A stretch of 64,000 nucleotides of DNA, taken from contig NZ_RCST01000001.1 in NCBI RefSeq assembly GCF_013141865.1, positions 4,402,001 through 4,466,000 of the forward strand. The letters run 5' to 3'. The notes under the pieces are model-generated. The model had not been told where the DNA came from and did no database searches. It was given only the letters and a program-made list of their open reading frames with translations. Made by a program: the position numbers and the translations under genes. The stretch's first letter is position 1, and each line of letters starts with the position of its first letter. Positions 35,777 to 44,432 of this stretch are shown here, one piece after another. This DNA is from Methylomonas sp. ZR1 (lineage in GTDB: Bacteria > Pseudomonadota > Gammaproteobacteria > Methylococcales > Methylomonadaceae).

Positions 35777-36748
35777 TTATTCTGCAAATTGCTGAATGCC
35801 GTCCAGGAACCAGCGGGTTTGATTGCTGTTGATGGGTTTGACGAAATGCCATACTTCTTTAATGGCTTCTGCCTTGCCACCGTCTTCGCTGATCAGCGCG
35901 TCGAACAAGACCACCGCTTCGAGTTCGGTGCCGGCTTCGCGGACATCAATTAATTCGGCGCTCAGTTTGAGTACATCGGTTTTATTAATATCATTCGATG
36001 CACGTAGTTGCTCTTGAATTTCGACAAATACCTTGTCGGTAGTTAAGCCGCGGATTTCCGCCAAGTCGCGTCTATCCCAAGCTGCTTGCAGGTAGCGGTA
36101 GGCACTTTCAGCACCGCTTAAAAAGGCGCGCTGATCGAATCCCGCCGGCAGCTTGTTTGCATCGAAACTGGCCGCTTGTTGATAGTCATTGTTGCTTGAT
36201 CCTGCTGTTCTGCCTTTTTTGAACAGCACATCGGTATCGAAACCCGAGCCGCCGGCTGCCGGTTGCTGGTTCTCGCGATAATAATTTTGCGATTCCGCTG
36301 GTTGCGAGTGCGCGGGCCCATAACCGGCCGGCGCGGCGGGTTGCTGACGTGATCTGGCCGCAAACAAGCGATACAGCAGATAAGCGACGCCGGCAAACAG
36401 CAGCATGTCCATCAGATTGATGTTTTCGAATGCGCCGCCGAAGAACAATGAGCCCAATAATCCGCCTAAAGCCAAGCCGCCCAGCATGCCCATCAGGCCG
36501 CCGCGACCAGCCCAGTTTTGTCTGGCTGTTTGATTTTGTGCAGCCGCTTGTTGCTGGCTGGCCGAACGGGTCGGCTGGCTGCTGGCTCCACTGGGAGAGG
36601 TAGAACGTTGAAACGGTGTGCTGTAGCTCGGCTTGCTACCGAAAGACTTGCCGCCGCCCATGCGTTTAGCCTGCGCTTCCTGGACACTGCCTAGCAGTAA
36701 GGCCAGCGCAATGAATAATGTTGCCAAGGTACCGATCTTTCTGTTCAT
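35777..36748 (-). CDS. Tim44-like domain membrane protein
   Basis: A 323-residue protein: signal peptide, a Ser/Pro/Gln-rich stretch (FQRSTSPSGASSQPTRSAS), glycine-rich helices (GLMGMLGGLALGGLLGSLFF, then LLFAGVAYLLYRLFAA), a second Pro/Gln-rich linker, and a C-terminal Tim44-like domain (AESAYRYLQAAWDRRDLAEIRGLTTDKVFVEIQEQ ... VWHFVKPINSNQTRWFLDGIQQ). Bacterial members sit in the envelope and have no agreed function. Confidence 0.85.
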   Translation of the reverse strand: MNRKIGTLATLFIALALLLGSVQEAQAKRMGGGKSFGSKPSYSTPFQRSTSPSGASSQPTRSASQQQAAAQNQTARQNWAGRGGLMGMLGGLALGGLLGSLFFGGAFENINLMDMLLFAGVAYLLYRLFAARSRQQPAAPAGYGPAHSQPAESQNYYRENQQPAAGGSGFDTDVLFKKGRTAGSSNNDYQQAASFDANKLPAGFDQRAFLSGAESAYRYLQAAWDRRDLAEIRGLTTDKVFVEIQEQLRASNDINKTDVLKLSAELIDVREAGTELEAVVLFDALISEDGGKAEAIKEVWHFVKPINSNQTRWFLDGIQQFAE

Positions 36749-36888
36749 AGGTGTTTGCCTAAAGTGAATAAATGTATGCCGATATTCGGGGTAAAATCGC
36801 GTAATTCAAGTAGAATAGCCTTTCGCATGGTCCTATACAACCGCCGTCTACTGATTAACGACACCCCACAGACATTCTGAAAACATAA

Positions 36889-37284
36889 ATGGTTGCATAT
36901 TTGCGTCAATTTCTAGTTATGTTTTTGCTGCTTTTGCAAGTGGCAGCGCCGCTGGTGCATGCCCATATCGGTAGAGATGCCATGCAGGGCGGCCTGCATT
37001 TGCACGAATTCGAAGTGCTGCATATCGATCATGATGGCGACCCCGCCTTGATGGCTGTCGAGCACGACCTGCAAACCCAAAATAGCATTGTCAATCTGGG
37101 CTCTGCGATTAAACAGCAGCAATGGCTGGACAGGCTGGCGCCGGTTTTCTACCTGCTGGTCAGCGTGGTTGCCGATTTGGCGGTTACGCGGCAAATCCAA
37201 GCCGTTAAGTTTTCTCCGCACATACCGCTGTTCGCGCCCGACCCCGTACTTAGTCACAATCCATCCCGCGCGCCGCCGCTCTGA
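36889..37284 (+). CDS. His-rich exported protein heading the metal-efflux operon
   Basis: A 131-residue protein with signal peptide (FLLLLQVAAPLVHA) and a His/Asp-rich segment right after it (HAHIGRDAMQGGLHLHEFEVLHIDHDGD), then a single hydrophobic helix (APVFYLLVSVVADLAV). The cluster of His and acidic residues would suit a periplasmic metal ligand, consistent with its position 128 bases ahead of CusCBA-type genes. I do not recognise a named family; the metal role is inferred. Confidence 0.6.
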   Translation: MVAYLRQFLVMFLLLLQVAAPLVHAHIGRDAMQGGLHLHEFEVLHIDHDGDPALMAVEHDLQTQNSIVNLGSAIKQQQWLDRLAPVFYLLVSVVADLAVTRQIQAVKFSPHIPLFAPDPVLSHNPSRAPPL

Positions 37285-37411
37285 AAGGGGCTGGCTTCGC
37301 TGTCGCAGCAGGCTTGGTCAACACCTGGCAGCCCCTCGTCCCAAAAATTGGCCAACAGCCCGTTAGGCGTTTGGCTGCTAGTTCTATTCAATTACTGCTT
37401 TGGAGTGCTCC

Positions 37412-38722
37412 ATGAATGGATACCGTTATCTAAAATGCGGTTTACCTGTATTACTGCTGGTTACGGCGCCTTGCCTGGCCGAAATGAATCCTGTCGGAGA
37501 GAGTTTGGCGGCGACTCGCGGCGAAATGTTTTCGGAGAATTTGATTGTCGAACACATGGATCCTATCGAAACCGATCCGTCGCTAAGTTTGTCGCAATTA
37601 GTCGAAATAACCGTGGAAAAATATCCGGATCGCCTGGTCGGCGAAGCCTTGGCCCAGGAAGCCAATGCCTTAGCCGAACGCAGTGACGCTTGGGTGGCCG
37701 GCTCTACGGCTGTTGGATTGAATTACATGGATGACCGAATTGCCGACGACCTGGGTTCGCGCGAAGCCTCTGCTCAAGTCGAAATCACTACCTGGAAATG
37801 GGGGCAACGCGATGCCGGTCAGGCGGTAGCGGAACGGGCCGGCGTCGCCGCGCAAAAGCAGTCGGCGGCGGTTAAGCTGGAAGTCACGCGCTTGATCAGA
37901 GACGCTTTGTGGAATATGGAAATCGCCAATATCGGTTTGCAACAAGCGCAAAATGCCTTGTCGATTTCCGAGCAATTGATGAAGAAAGTCGAGCGCCGGG
38001 TGGAATTGGGCGATTTGCCACGTGCGGATTTGTTGCTGGCCAAGGGTGAATATCTGCAAAACCGGGGGTTGGTCACCCAAGCCGAAGCGGAAGTGATGCA
38101 TAGCCGTAAAGCCTATGCCAGCTTGACTACCTTGTCGCGGGTGCCGGGCAATTATCAGGAAAAACTAAGCGATATTACCTCGGTGAGCGGCAACCATCCG
38201 ATGCTGGAAGCTATCAACGCCATTATTGACCGGAAACAGGCGGAAATTGAATGGACCAAAACCACTGATCCCATCAATCAACCGAAGCTCAGTGTAGGTG
38301 CGAAAAGCCAGCGGGATGGCCGCAGCGGGCAAGACATTGAGAGTGTCGGTGTCGGTGTGGTGATGCTATTCGGCGGCGAGGCCTATAACGCGCCGGAAAT
38401 CGCCAAAGTTAATCTGGAACTGAACAATGCCAAAGCCCAACGCGAGCATCTTTACCGGCAATTGGAGAAAAATCTGCACGAAGCCGAGCATGCTCTGGAA
38501 GTAACGCGAGCCGAGCTGGCAATCGCCAACGAGCTGAAACAAATCGCCGAAACCCATCTAAAAATGACCGAAATCAGCTTCTCGGCCGGCGAAATTAACC
38601 TGTTAGACCTCTTAAAAATCCAGGCCCGTAGTCTGGAAGCGATTCGCAACGCCAAATTGCAGGAGGTTAAATTACAGCGCAACATCGCTTTCTACAATCA
38701 AGCGGTAGGCATACAGCCATGA
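37412..38722 (+). CDS. TolC-family outer-membrane efflux protein (CusC/CzcC type)
   Basis: A 436-residue outer-membrane factor. It has an N-terminal signal, then repeated long helices of the TolC tunnel (VGEALAQEANALAERS, and QARSLEAIRNAKLQEVKLQ at the end). It would form the outer channel for the RND pump encoded downstream. ATG 37412 follows GGAG; a TTG at 37400 is also in frame. The stop overlaps the start of the adaptor gene (ATGA). Confidence 0.85.
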   Translation: MNGYRYLKCGLPVLLLVTAPCLAEMNPVGESLAATRGEMFSENLIVEHMDPIETDPSLSLSQLVEITVEKYPDRLVGEALAQEANALAERSDAWVAGSTAVGLNYMDDRIADDLGSREASAQVEITTWKWGQRDAGQAVAERAGVAAQKQSAAVKLEVTRLIRDALWNMEIANIGLQQAQNALSISEQLMKKVERRVELGDLPRADLLLAKGEYLQNRGLVTQAEAEVMHSRKAYASLTTLSRVPGNYQEKLSDITSVSGNHPMLEAINAIIDRKQAEIEWTKTTDPINQPKLSVGAKSQRDGRSGQDIESVGVGVVMLFGGEAYNAPEIAKVNLELNNAKAQREHLYRQLEKNLHEAEHALEVTRAELAIANELKQIAETHLKMTEISFSAGEINLLDLLKIQARSLEAIRNAKLQEVKLQRNIAFYNQAVGIQP

Positions 38723-39810
38723 GGCGGTTAATCTTCGGCCTGTTTTTGACACAGGCCTTAAGCGCGTTTGCTCAAGATACCCAGATCAAAATTACCCAGC
38801 AGCAGATCGACAATTTGGATATAAAAGTCGCGCCGCTTACCGCTAGCCAGCAGATTCCGTTGTTTTACGCGCCGGGCAAAGTGGTGGTGCCGGCTGATCG
38901 GGAAGTGTTGATCAGTAGCAGCCAGCCCGGTCTGGTTACCCAATTGCCGGTCAATATCGGCGACAAGATCCATAAAGGCCAGCTATTGGCGCAGTTGAAC
39001 AGCCCGGAACTCGTCGGATTACAACAAGCATTTTTAACCGCTGTCGGCGAACTGAATTTATCCGGCCAAGAGCGCAACCGCGATCAAAAATTATTGCAGG
39101 AAGGTGTAATTGCGCAGCGGCGCTGGCAGGAAACCCAAATGCTGCACAGCAGCAAATCGGCCAAGGCCGACGAGGCCCGGCAGTTGTTATTGTTGGCCGG
39201 CATGTCGGCCGCCGAGATTAAAAGTTTGGGGCAAAGCCATAAGCTGGACAACCGTTTGACTATTCGCGCACCCATCGATGGGGTGGTATTGGAGCGTGTG
39301 GCCAATTTGGGCGCCCGCTTGGATGTGCAGGCACCGCTGTATCGGATTGCCGATTTGTCTGAACTGTGGCTGGAAATCAATATTCCGCAGGAGCGCTTGA
39401 GCGGCATCAGGTTAGGCGATTCGGTGCGGCTGAAAGGCAGCGAGACCACTGCCAAAATTAGTCTGCTGGGCCAAAGCGTCAACCGCGACAATCAGACGGT
39501 ATTGGCCAGGGCGGTGATTGACGGCAAAGCCGAGGGCTTGCGCGTGGGACAGAACGTCAATGTGCAGATCATGCAAAATAGCGCAGAGACCGGCTTCGTC
39601 GTACCCAATACCGCCATTGCGCAGAACGAAGGGCACGCCTATGTGTTTGTGCGCAATCAAGACGGTTTTGTGGTGACCGAAGTGACTATTACCGGTAAAC
39701 AAGAATCCAATTCCTTGATTAGCGGACCGTTGTCCGGCAACGAGCAAATCGCCATAAAAGGCGCGGTGGCCTTGAAAGCCAATTGGTTAGGTTTGGGAGG
39801 CGACGAGTAA
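38719..39810 (+). CDS. RND efflux periplasmic adaptor (CusB/CzcB type)
   Basis: A 363-residue membrane-fusion protein with signal peptide (LIFGLFLTQALSAFAQ), lipoyl/barrel-sandwich halves (LISSSQPGLVTQLPVNIGDKIHKGQLLAQLNSPEL, then RAPIDGVVLERVANLGARLDVQAPLYRI), a helical hairpin, and beta-barrel plus membrane-proximal regions (LEINIPQERLSGIRLGDSVRLKG). It bridges the pump and outer channel. It overlaps the gene before and the gene after by a few bases. Confidence 0.9.
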   Translation: MRRLIFGLFLTQALSAFAQDTQIKITQQQIDNLDIKVAPLTASQQIPLFYAPGKVVVPADREVLISSSQPGLVTQLPVNIGDKIHKGQLLAQLNSPELVGLQQAFLTAVGELNLSGQERNRDQKLLQEGVIAQRRWQETQMLHSSKSAKADEARQLLLLAGMSAAEIKSLGQSHKLDNRLTIRAPIDGVVLERVANLGARLDVQAPLYRIADLSELWLEINIPQERLSGIRLGDSVRLKGSETTAKISLLGQSVNRDNQTVLARAVIDGKAEGLRVGQNVNVQIMQNSAETGFVVPNTAIAQNEGHAYVFVRNQDGFVVTEVTITGKQESNSLISGPLSGNEQIAIKGAVALKANWLGLGGDE

Positions 39811-42800
39811 TGGCGGGGTTAATTCGCTTTGCGTTGACCCAGCGGCTACTGATTTTACTCGGCGTATTGTTGCTGGTGGGCGGCGGCTATTATGCCGTTA
39901 AACACATTCCTATCGATGCCTTTCCCGAGGTATCGCCGACGCAGGTCAAGATCATCGTCAAGGCCAACGGCATGACGCCGGAAGAAGTGGAAGCCAGAAT
40001 TACCGCGCCGATTGAAGTTGAGTTACTGGGCATTCCGCATCAAACCATGCTGCGCTCGCTGGCTAAATATGCCATTACCGATATTACGCTGGACTTTGAA
40101 GAAGGCACCGATATTTATTGGGCCAGGCAACAAGTCGCGGAACGGTTGAACGCTTTGTGGAGTAGTTTGCCGGAGGGTGTGCAGGGCGGTATCGCGCCGA
40201 TGACCACGCCGCTGGGGGAGATGTTCATGTTCGCCATCGAGGGTGGCGATTTAACGCTGATGCAACGGCGAGAATTACTGGATTGGACCATCCGCCCTGC
40301 TCTGCGTACCGTCAGCGGCGTGGCGGATGTGAATGCGCTGGGCGGACTGGTGCGCAGCTTTGAAGTGGTGCCCGACAATATCCGCATGGCGTCTCGCAAT
40401 ATCGATACAGAGCAATTAAAAGCGGCTTTGCAAAATAATAACCGCAACGACGGTGCCGGTCGGTTGAGCGAAGGCGAGGAAGCGTTGATTGTGCGCGCCG
40501 AAGGCCGGATCAAGAACGAGCAGGATGTGAAAGCCATTGTAGTGGCGCAGCACGAGGGCCTGCCGACGCGAGTGGACGATATAGCCGAGGTCAGAATCGG
40601 CGCGTTGACACGTTATGGCGCGGTCAGCAAGGACGGTGACGGCGAAGCCGTGACAGCGGTTGTGCTCAGTTTGCGCGGCGCCAATGCTCGGCAAACTATC
40701 GAGCAACTGGAAAGTAAGATGGCGGAATTGCAACCAAGCTTGCCGGAAGGCGTGCGCCTGAATGTGTTCTACAACCGGGGGGTGTTGGTGGGCAAGGCGG
40801 TGAACACCGTTTCCAAAGCCCTGCTGGAAGCCATTGTTTTGGTAGTGGTGCTGCTGATTCTGTTTTTAGGCGATTTGCGCGCGGCTTTGACCGTCGCATT
40901 GGCTTTGCCGTTGGCGGCGCTGGTGACCTTCATCCTGATGCACGCTTTCGGTATGTCCGCCAACTTGATGAGTCTGGGCGGTCTGGCTATCGCTATCGGG
41001 ATGTTGGTGGATGGTGCGGTGGTGGTCGTGGAAAACGTGATTACGCAACTGGCCGATCATCAAAAGGCCGAGAGGTTACCGCGGCTGCATCTAATTTATC
41101 GCGCTACCCGCGAAGTAGCGGTGCCGGTGACGTCGGGCATCTTGATCATTGTCATCGTGTTCTTACCGCTGCTGACCTTGCAAGGGCTGGAAGGCAAGTT
41201 GTTCGGGCCGGTGGCGATGACTATCGTGTTTGCATTAACGGGCTCCTTGATTTTGTCATTGACGGTGATTCCGGTACTGGCATCGCTGTTGCTGAAACAG
41301 GTGTCGCATGAGGAGCCTTGGTTGCCGCGCAAACTGTTGCAGTGGTATCAGCCTATTCTGGCCTGGTGTCTGGCTAATAGCACAAAAGTTTTTATCGGCG
41401 CCGGTGCGATGTTGGCGGCAAGCGTATTGGTGTTTACCCAGATCGGCAGCACTTTTATGCCGACGATGGACGAAGGTGACATCATCGTGCAGTTGGAAAA
41501 ATTGCCGTCGATTACCTTGCTGGATTCGGTGGCCTTGGACGGCCGTGTGCAGAAAAACATCCTCGAGCATATCCCGGAAGTGCAGACCGTGGTGTCCAGG
41601 GTGGGTACCGACGAATTGGGCCTGGACCCGATGAGCTTGAACGATACCGACACGTTTTTGATCCTGAAGCCTAAAGCGGAATGGCGGATGGAAACCAAGG
41701 AAGCGCTGATCGAGGAGATTCGCAAGATTATGGACCACACCCCGGGCATAGCCTTTGGTTTTACTCAGCCCATCGAGATGCGGGTTTCGGAGATGTTGAC
41801 GGGAACGCGCGGTGACGTGGCGATCAAATTATTCGGCGCTGAGCTGGATACTTTAAATCATAAAGCCGAGCAAATCGAAGCGGTGCTGAAGACCATCCCC
41901 GGTGCCAGTGATGTGTTTACCCGTAAAAATGAAGGCATGCAGTTTCTGCAGTTGAGCATTGATCGAGAAGCGGTCGGCCGGTTCGGGTTGGATAGTAATA
42001 GCATCGAAGATATGTTGCGCGCGCAGATTGAAGGCGTGCAACTGGGTATTGTCCAAGAGGGGGTGAAACGTACGCCTCTGCTGCTGCGCGGCGACAGTAA
42101 CACCGCCAACTTCGAGAATTTACAAATCAGTTTGCCGAATGGCGAGCATGTGCCGATTACCGCAGTGGCGAAAATTCAAGCGGTGGAAGGCGTGGTGTCT
42201 ATAGACCGGGAAAAAGGCCAGCGTTTCGTGGTGATCCGCTGTAATGTTGAGGGCCGCGATTTGGTTGGTTTTGTTGACGAGGCGCGCAAGGCGGTGGCCG
42301 AGCGTGTTCAATTACCCAGCGGTTTTCATGTGGCGTTCGGCGGTCAGTTTGAAAATCAACAACGCGCTTCCGCGCGTCTTTCTCTAGTGATTCCATTATC
42401 TTTAGGTTTGATATTTTTGTTGCTGTTTTCCACCTTCGGCTCGGTGCGGCAGGCGGTGCTGGTGCTGTCCAATATCCCGCTGGCCATGATAGGTGGGGTG
42501 TTCGCGCTGTGGTTGTCCGGTGAATATCTGTCGGTGCCGGCTTCGGTGGGTTTCATCGCCCTGCTCGGCATTGCGGTATTGAATGGGGTGGTGATGGTCA
42601 GCTATTTTAATCAGCTGTGCGCAACCGGTATGGAATTGTCACGGGTGGTGATTATCGGTTCCGGGCGGCGGTTGCGGCCGGTACTGATGACGGCCAGCAT
42701 CGCCGCCTTCGGCTTGATTCCGTTATTGTTTGCGTCGGGCCCCGGCTCGGAAATTCAACGGCCATTGGCTATTGTGGTTACCGGCGGTCTATTGTCATCA

Positions 42801-42869
42801 ACCTTGTTAACACTGATTTTGCTGCCGATACTTTACCAACTGTTTGGCCGCCACCCGGAGCGTTGCTGA
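39810..42869 (+). CDS. Heavy-metal efflux RND pump (CusA/CzcA family)
   Basis: A 1019-residue inner-membrane proton-driven pump of the HME-RND family, with 12 helices and two large periplasmic loops (VSPTQVKIIVKANGMTPEEVEARITAPIE near the start; EMRVSEMLTGTRGDVAIKLFG). The helix-4 segment reads AIAIGMLVDGAVVVVEN, with the family DGA...EN core but lacking the DFG seen in the Czc type, so the metal cannot be assigned. ATG 39810 overlaps the adaptor stop (TAATG) after GGGAGG; the stop overlaps the DUF3240 gene. Confidence 0.93.
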   Translation: MAGLIRFALTQRLLILLGVLLLVGGGYYAVKHIPIDAFPEVSPTQVKIIVKANGMTPEEVEARITAPIEVELLGIPHQTMLRSLAKYAITDITLDFEEGTDIYWARQQVAERLNALWSSLPEGVQGGIAPMTTPLGEMFMFAIEGGDLTLMQRRELLDWTIRPALRTVSGVADVNALGGLVRSFEVVPDNIRMASRNIDTEQLKAALQNNNRNDGAGRLSEGEEALIVRAEGRIKNEQDVKAIVVAQHEGLPTRVDDIAEVRIGALTRYGAVSKDGDGEAVTAVVLSLRGANARQTIEQLESKMAELQPSLPEGVRLNVFYNRGVLVGKAVNTVSKALLEAIVLVVVLLILFLGDLRAALTVALALPLAALVTFILMHAFGMSANLMSLGGLAIAIGMLVDGAVVVVENVITQLADHQKAERLPRLHLIYRATREVAVPVTSGILIIVIVFLPLLTLQGLEGKLFGPVAMTIVFALTGSLILSLTVIPVLASLLLKQVSHEEPWLPRKLLQWYQPILAWCLANSTKVFIGAGAMLAASVLVFTQIGSTFMPTMDEGDIIVQLEKLPSITLLDSVALDGRVQKNILEHIPEVQTVVSRVGTDELGLDPMSLNDTDTFLILKPKAEWRMETKEALIEEIRKIMDHTPGIAFGFTQPIEMRVSEMLTGTRGDVAIKLFGAELDTLNHKAEQIEAVLKTIPGASDVFTRKNEGMQFLQLSIDREAVGRFGLDSNSIEDMLRAQIEGVQLGIVQEGVKRTPLLLRGDSNTANFENLQISLPNGEHVPITAVAKIQAVEGVVSIDREKGQRFVVIRCNVEGRDLVGFVDEARKAVAERVQLPSGFHVAFGGQFENQQRASARLSLVIPLSLGLIFLLLFSTFGSVRQAVLVLSNIPLAMIGGVFALWLSGEYLSVPASVGFIALLGIAVLNGVVMVSYFNQLCATGMELSRVVIIGSGRRLRPVLMTASIAAFGLIPLLFASGPGSEIQRPLAIVVTGGLLSSTLLTLILLPILYQLFGRHPERC

Positions 42870-43174
42870 TGAGTCACGAAGCGTTTTTATTAACTGTCAA
42901 TGCGCCTCCCAGCTTGGAGGAGGCACTGGTCGATTGTTTGCTGTCATTGGAATGGTCGCAGGGTTTCACCAGTTTTCCGGCCAATGTTCACGATCACAAT
43001 CAGCAGGGTTTGTCGCTGGCAGAGCAGGTTGCCGGACATCAACGCAAAATTCGTTTTCAAATGTATGTCGAAAGACAAAACATTTCTGCATTATTGACTA
43101 AGCTAAAGGCGGATTTTACCGGTTCCGGCCTGCATTATTGGCTGGTACCGGCTATCGAACAAGGCATCATCTAA
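42869..43174 (+). CDS. DUF3240 family protein
   Basis: A 101-residue protein of the DUF3240 family, small cytoplasmic proteins often encoded after CzcA/CusA pumps. Features are VNAPPSLEEALVDCLLSLEWSQGFTSFPA, then QVAGHQRKIRFQMYVE and FTGSGLHYWLVPAIEQGII. It has the PII/ferredoxin-like look of a small regulator. Start overlaps the pump stop (TGATG). A homologous domain appears at the C-terminus of the next gene. Confidence 0.9.
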   Translation: MSHEAFLLTVNAPPSLEEALVDCLLSLEWSQGFTSFPANVHDHNQQGLSLAEQVAGHQRKIRFQMYVERQNISALLTKLKADFTGSGLHYWLVPAIEQGII

Positions 43175-43272
43175 GCATAAAGCATGCAGAAAGCGACTGG
43201 GGATGCTACAGTTCGGACGAACAGCGGTTAAACATTTTTGAATGAGCTATTTTCCTTGCCACACATAGCCCT

Positions 43273-43986
43273 ATGAATATCTTTTTGCGTCGCATTCCTG
43301 CTAATACCAGGCATACTGAAATTTCCGAATTTGTGGCCCCTGCTTTGAAACGCGGCTTGTTCAGAAAATCCGGCCGTATAGTCGATGTGCAGATTCTGGC
43401 CTTACAGGATACCCGCATAGGCACTATCGAATATCACGGTGTGGTAACGCTGGATTCTGAGCTTTCCGTGCAAAGAGTTGTTAAAGGTTTAAAAAATCGG
43501 CGGTTTAACGGCAGAATGGTGGTGGTTAGGCCTTATTACCACCGTAGTTGGTACAACGACCCTCGCCAAAATCAGACGCCTGTGTCTGCGGATATTATCG
43601 AAAAGCGCAAGTGTGATCGCAGGCGCGGTAAGTATCTGCAAGTGATCAAAAATGCGTCTGATCGTTTTAACAGTGAAGATGATTTTTTTCGAACCGTGCA
43701 TCATCAACAGTTCTCCATTTCATTTATCGTGCCGCCTGTCATGGAGGGGCCGATGATGGAGTGCCTGACCAGTTTTGAGGAAGAGCTGCTTCATAGCGAT
43801 ACCGGTGAGCATAAGATCACCAAATTTCTCACCGAAGCCGACGATGCCGATCAGCAAACAGCGCGCTTTCAGATTTACGCCGAGAAAATGGCTATTTCCG
43901 CCTTGCTGGAAAAATTGAAGTCCGAATTTGCCGGATCCGGTATCCATTACTGGATCATGCCGGTGGTCGAGAAAGGCGAAATTTAG
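43273..43986 (+). CDS. RRM-like domain fused to a DUF3240 domain
   Basis: A 237-residue two-part protein. Residues 1-88 follow the beta-alpha-beta-beta-alpha-beta order of an RRM fold (NIFLRRIPANT; HTEISEFVAPALKRG; GRIVDVQILAL; EYHGVVTLD; VQRVVKGLKNRRFNGR; MVVVRPYY). A basic linker (EKRKCDRRRGKY) follows. Residues ~147-237 align with the DUF3240 protein just upstream: FVPPVMEGPMMECL... like VNAPPSLEEALVDCL, and FAGSGIHYWIMPVVEKGEI like FTGSGLHYWLVPAIEQGII. RNA binding is inferred only from the fold pattern. The combination is unusual. Confidence 0.75.
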   Translation: MNIFLRRIPANTRHTEISEFVAPALKRGLFRKSGRIVDVQILALQDTRIGTIEYHGVVTLDSELSVQRVVKGLKNRRFNGRMVVVRPYYHRSWYNDPRQNQTPVSADIIEKRKCDRRRGKYLQVIKNASDRFNSEDDFFRTVHHQQFSISFIVPPVMEGPMMECLTSFEEELLHSDTGEHKITKFLTEADDADQQTARFQIYAEKMAISALLEKLKSEFAGSGIHYWIMPVVEKGEI

Positions 43987-44432
43987 CGCTTAATAATGCA
44001 AGCAAGCGCTAGGATGGTCGAGTATGGTGTAAGTATTAAGCGAATGGTCTGAAGCCATGCCTGTAATTGCTGCGAATTGTCTAATAACCGACCACGTTAC
44101 CGCTATCATTGATACCGGTAGCGCTGACCTAAACTCTAGTAGAGGCCAGCCCTGTTGACGCGATGCTCGCAATGGCAAAGGCAGCGCCTAAGCGGCGCTT
44201 TTTTTGTATTTGGAATTCATGAATATCTACCTTTTTTAGGAAGAACTGAAAAGAGATTTTCAATTTTCTTTGGGTGATATAGTTAAGTTTTTTAAGGCAA
44301 TTCCACTTTTTCAGATTATCCGTGCCGTACCGGTATATTTGCGTACAGCAACGACGAGGACGCAGTTAAGCTTTGGGGGCGCCCAACCCGTAACCTTAAC
44401 GCGCAAAACCAAAGCCGTTCCGCCGAACGAGA
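43987..44432. other. Gene-free interval of about 445 bp with one terminator
   Basis: It lies between convergent genes: the RRM-DUF3240 gene (+) and the alpha-2-macroglobulin gene (-). A terminator at 44183-44205 is nearly 200 bases past the RRM gene stop, so the transcript would have a long 3' tail or there is a short RNA unit here. Short frames inside show no ribosome site or recognisable protein. Confidence 0.4.
44183..44205 (+). terminator. Rho-independent terminator
   Basis: Stem AGCGCC / GGCGCT around TAAGC followed by a seven-T run. It probably ends the efflux/RRM transcript; a small RNA ending here is an alternative. Confidence 0.8.

Noticed and set aside
42617..42868. A frame upstream of the DUF3240 start inside the pump gene
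   Set aside because: This frame overlaps the pump gene; the start at 42869 fits the family N-terminus and overlaps the pump stop.
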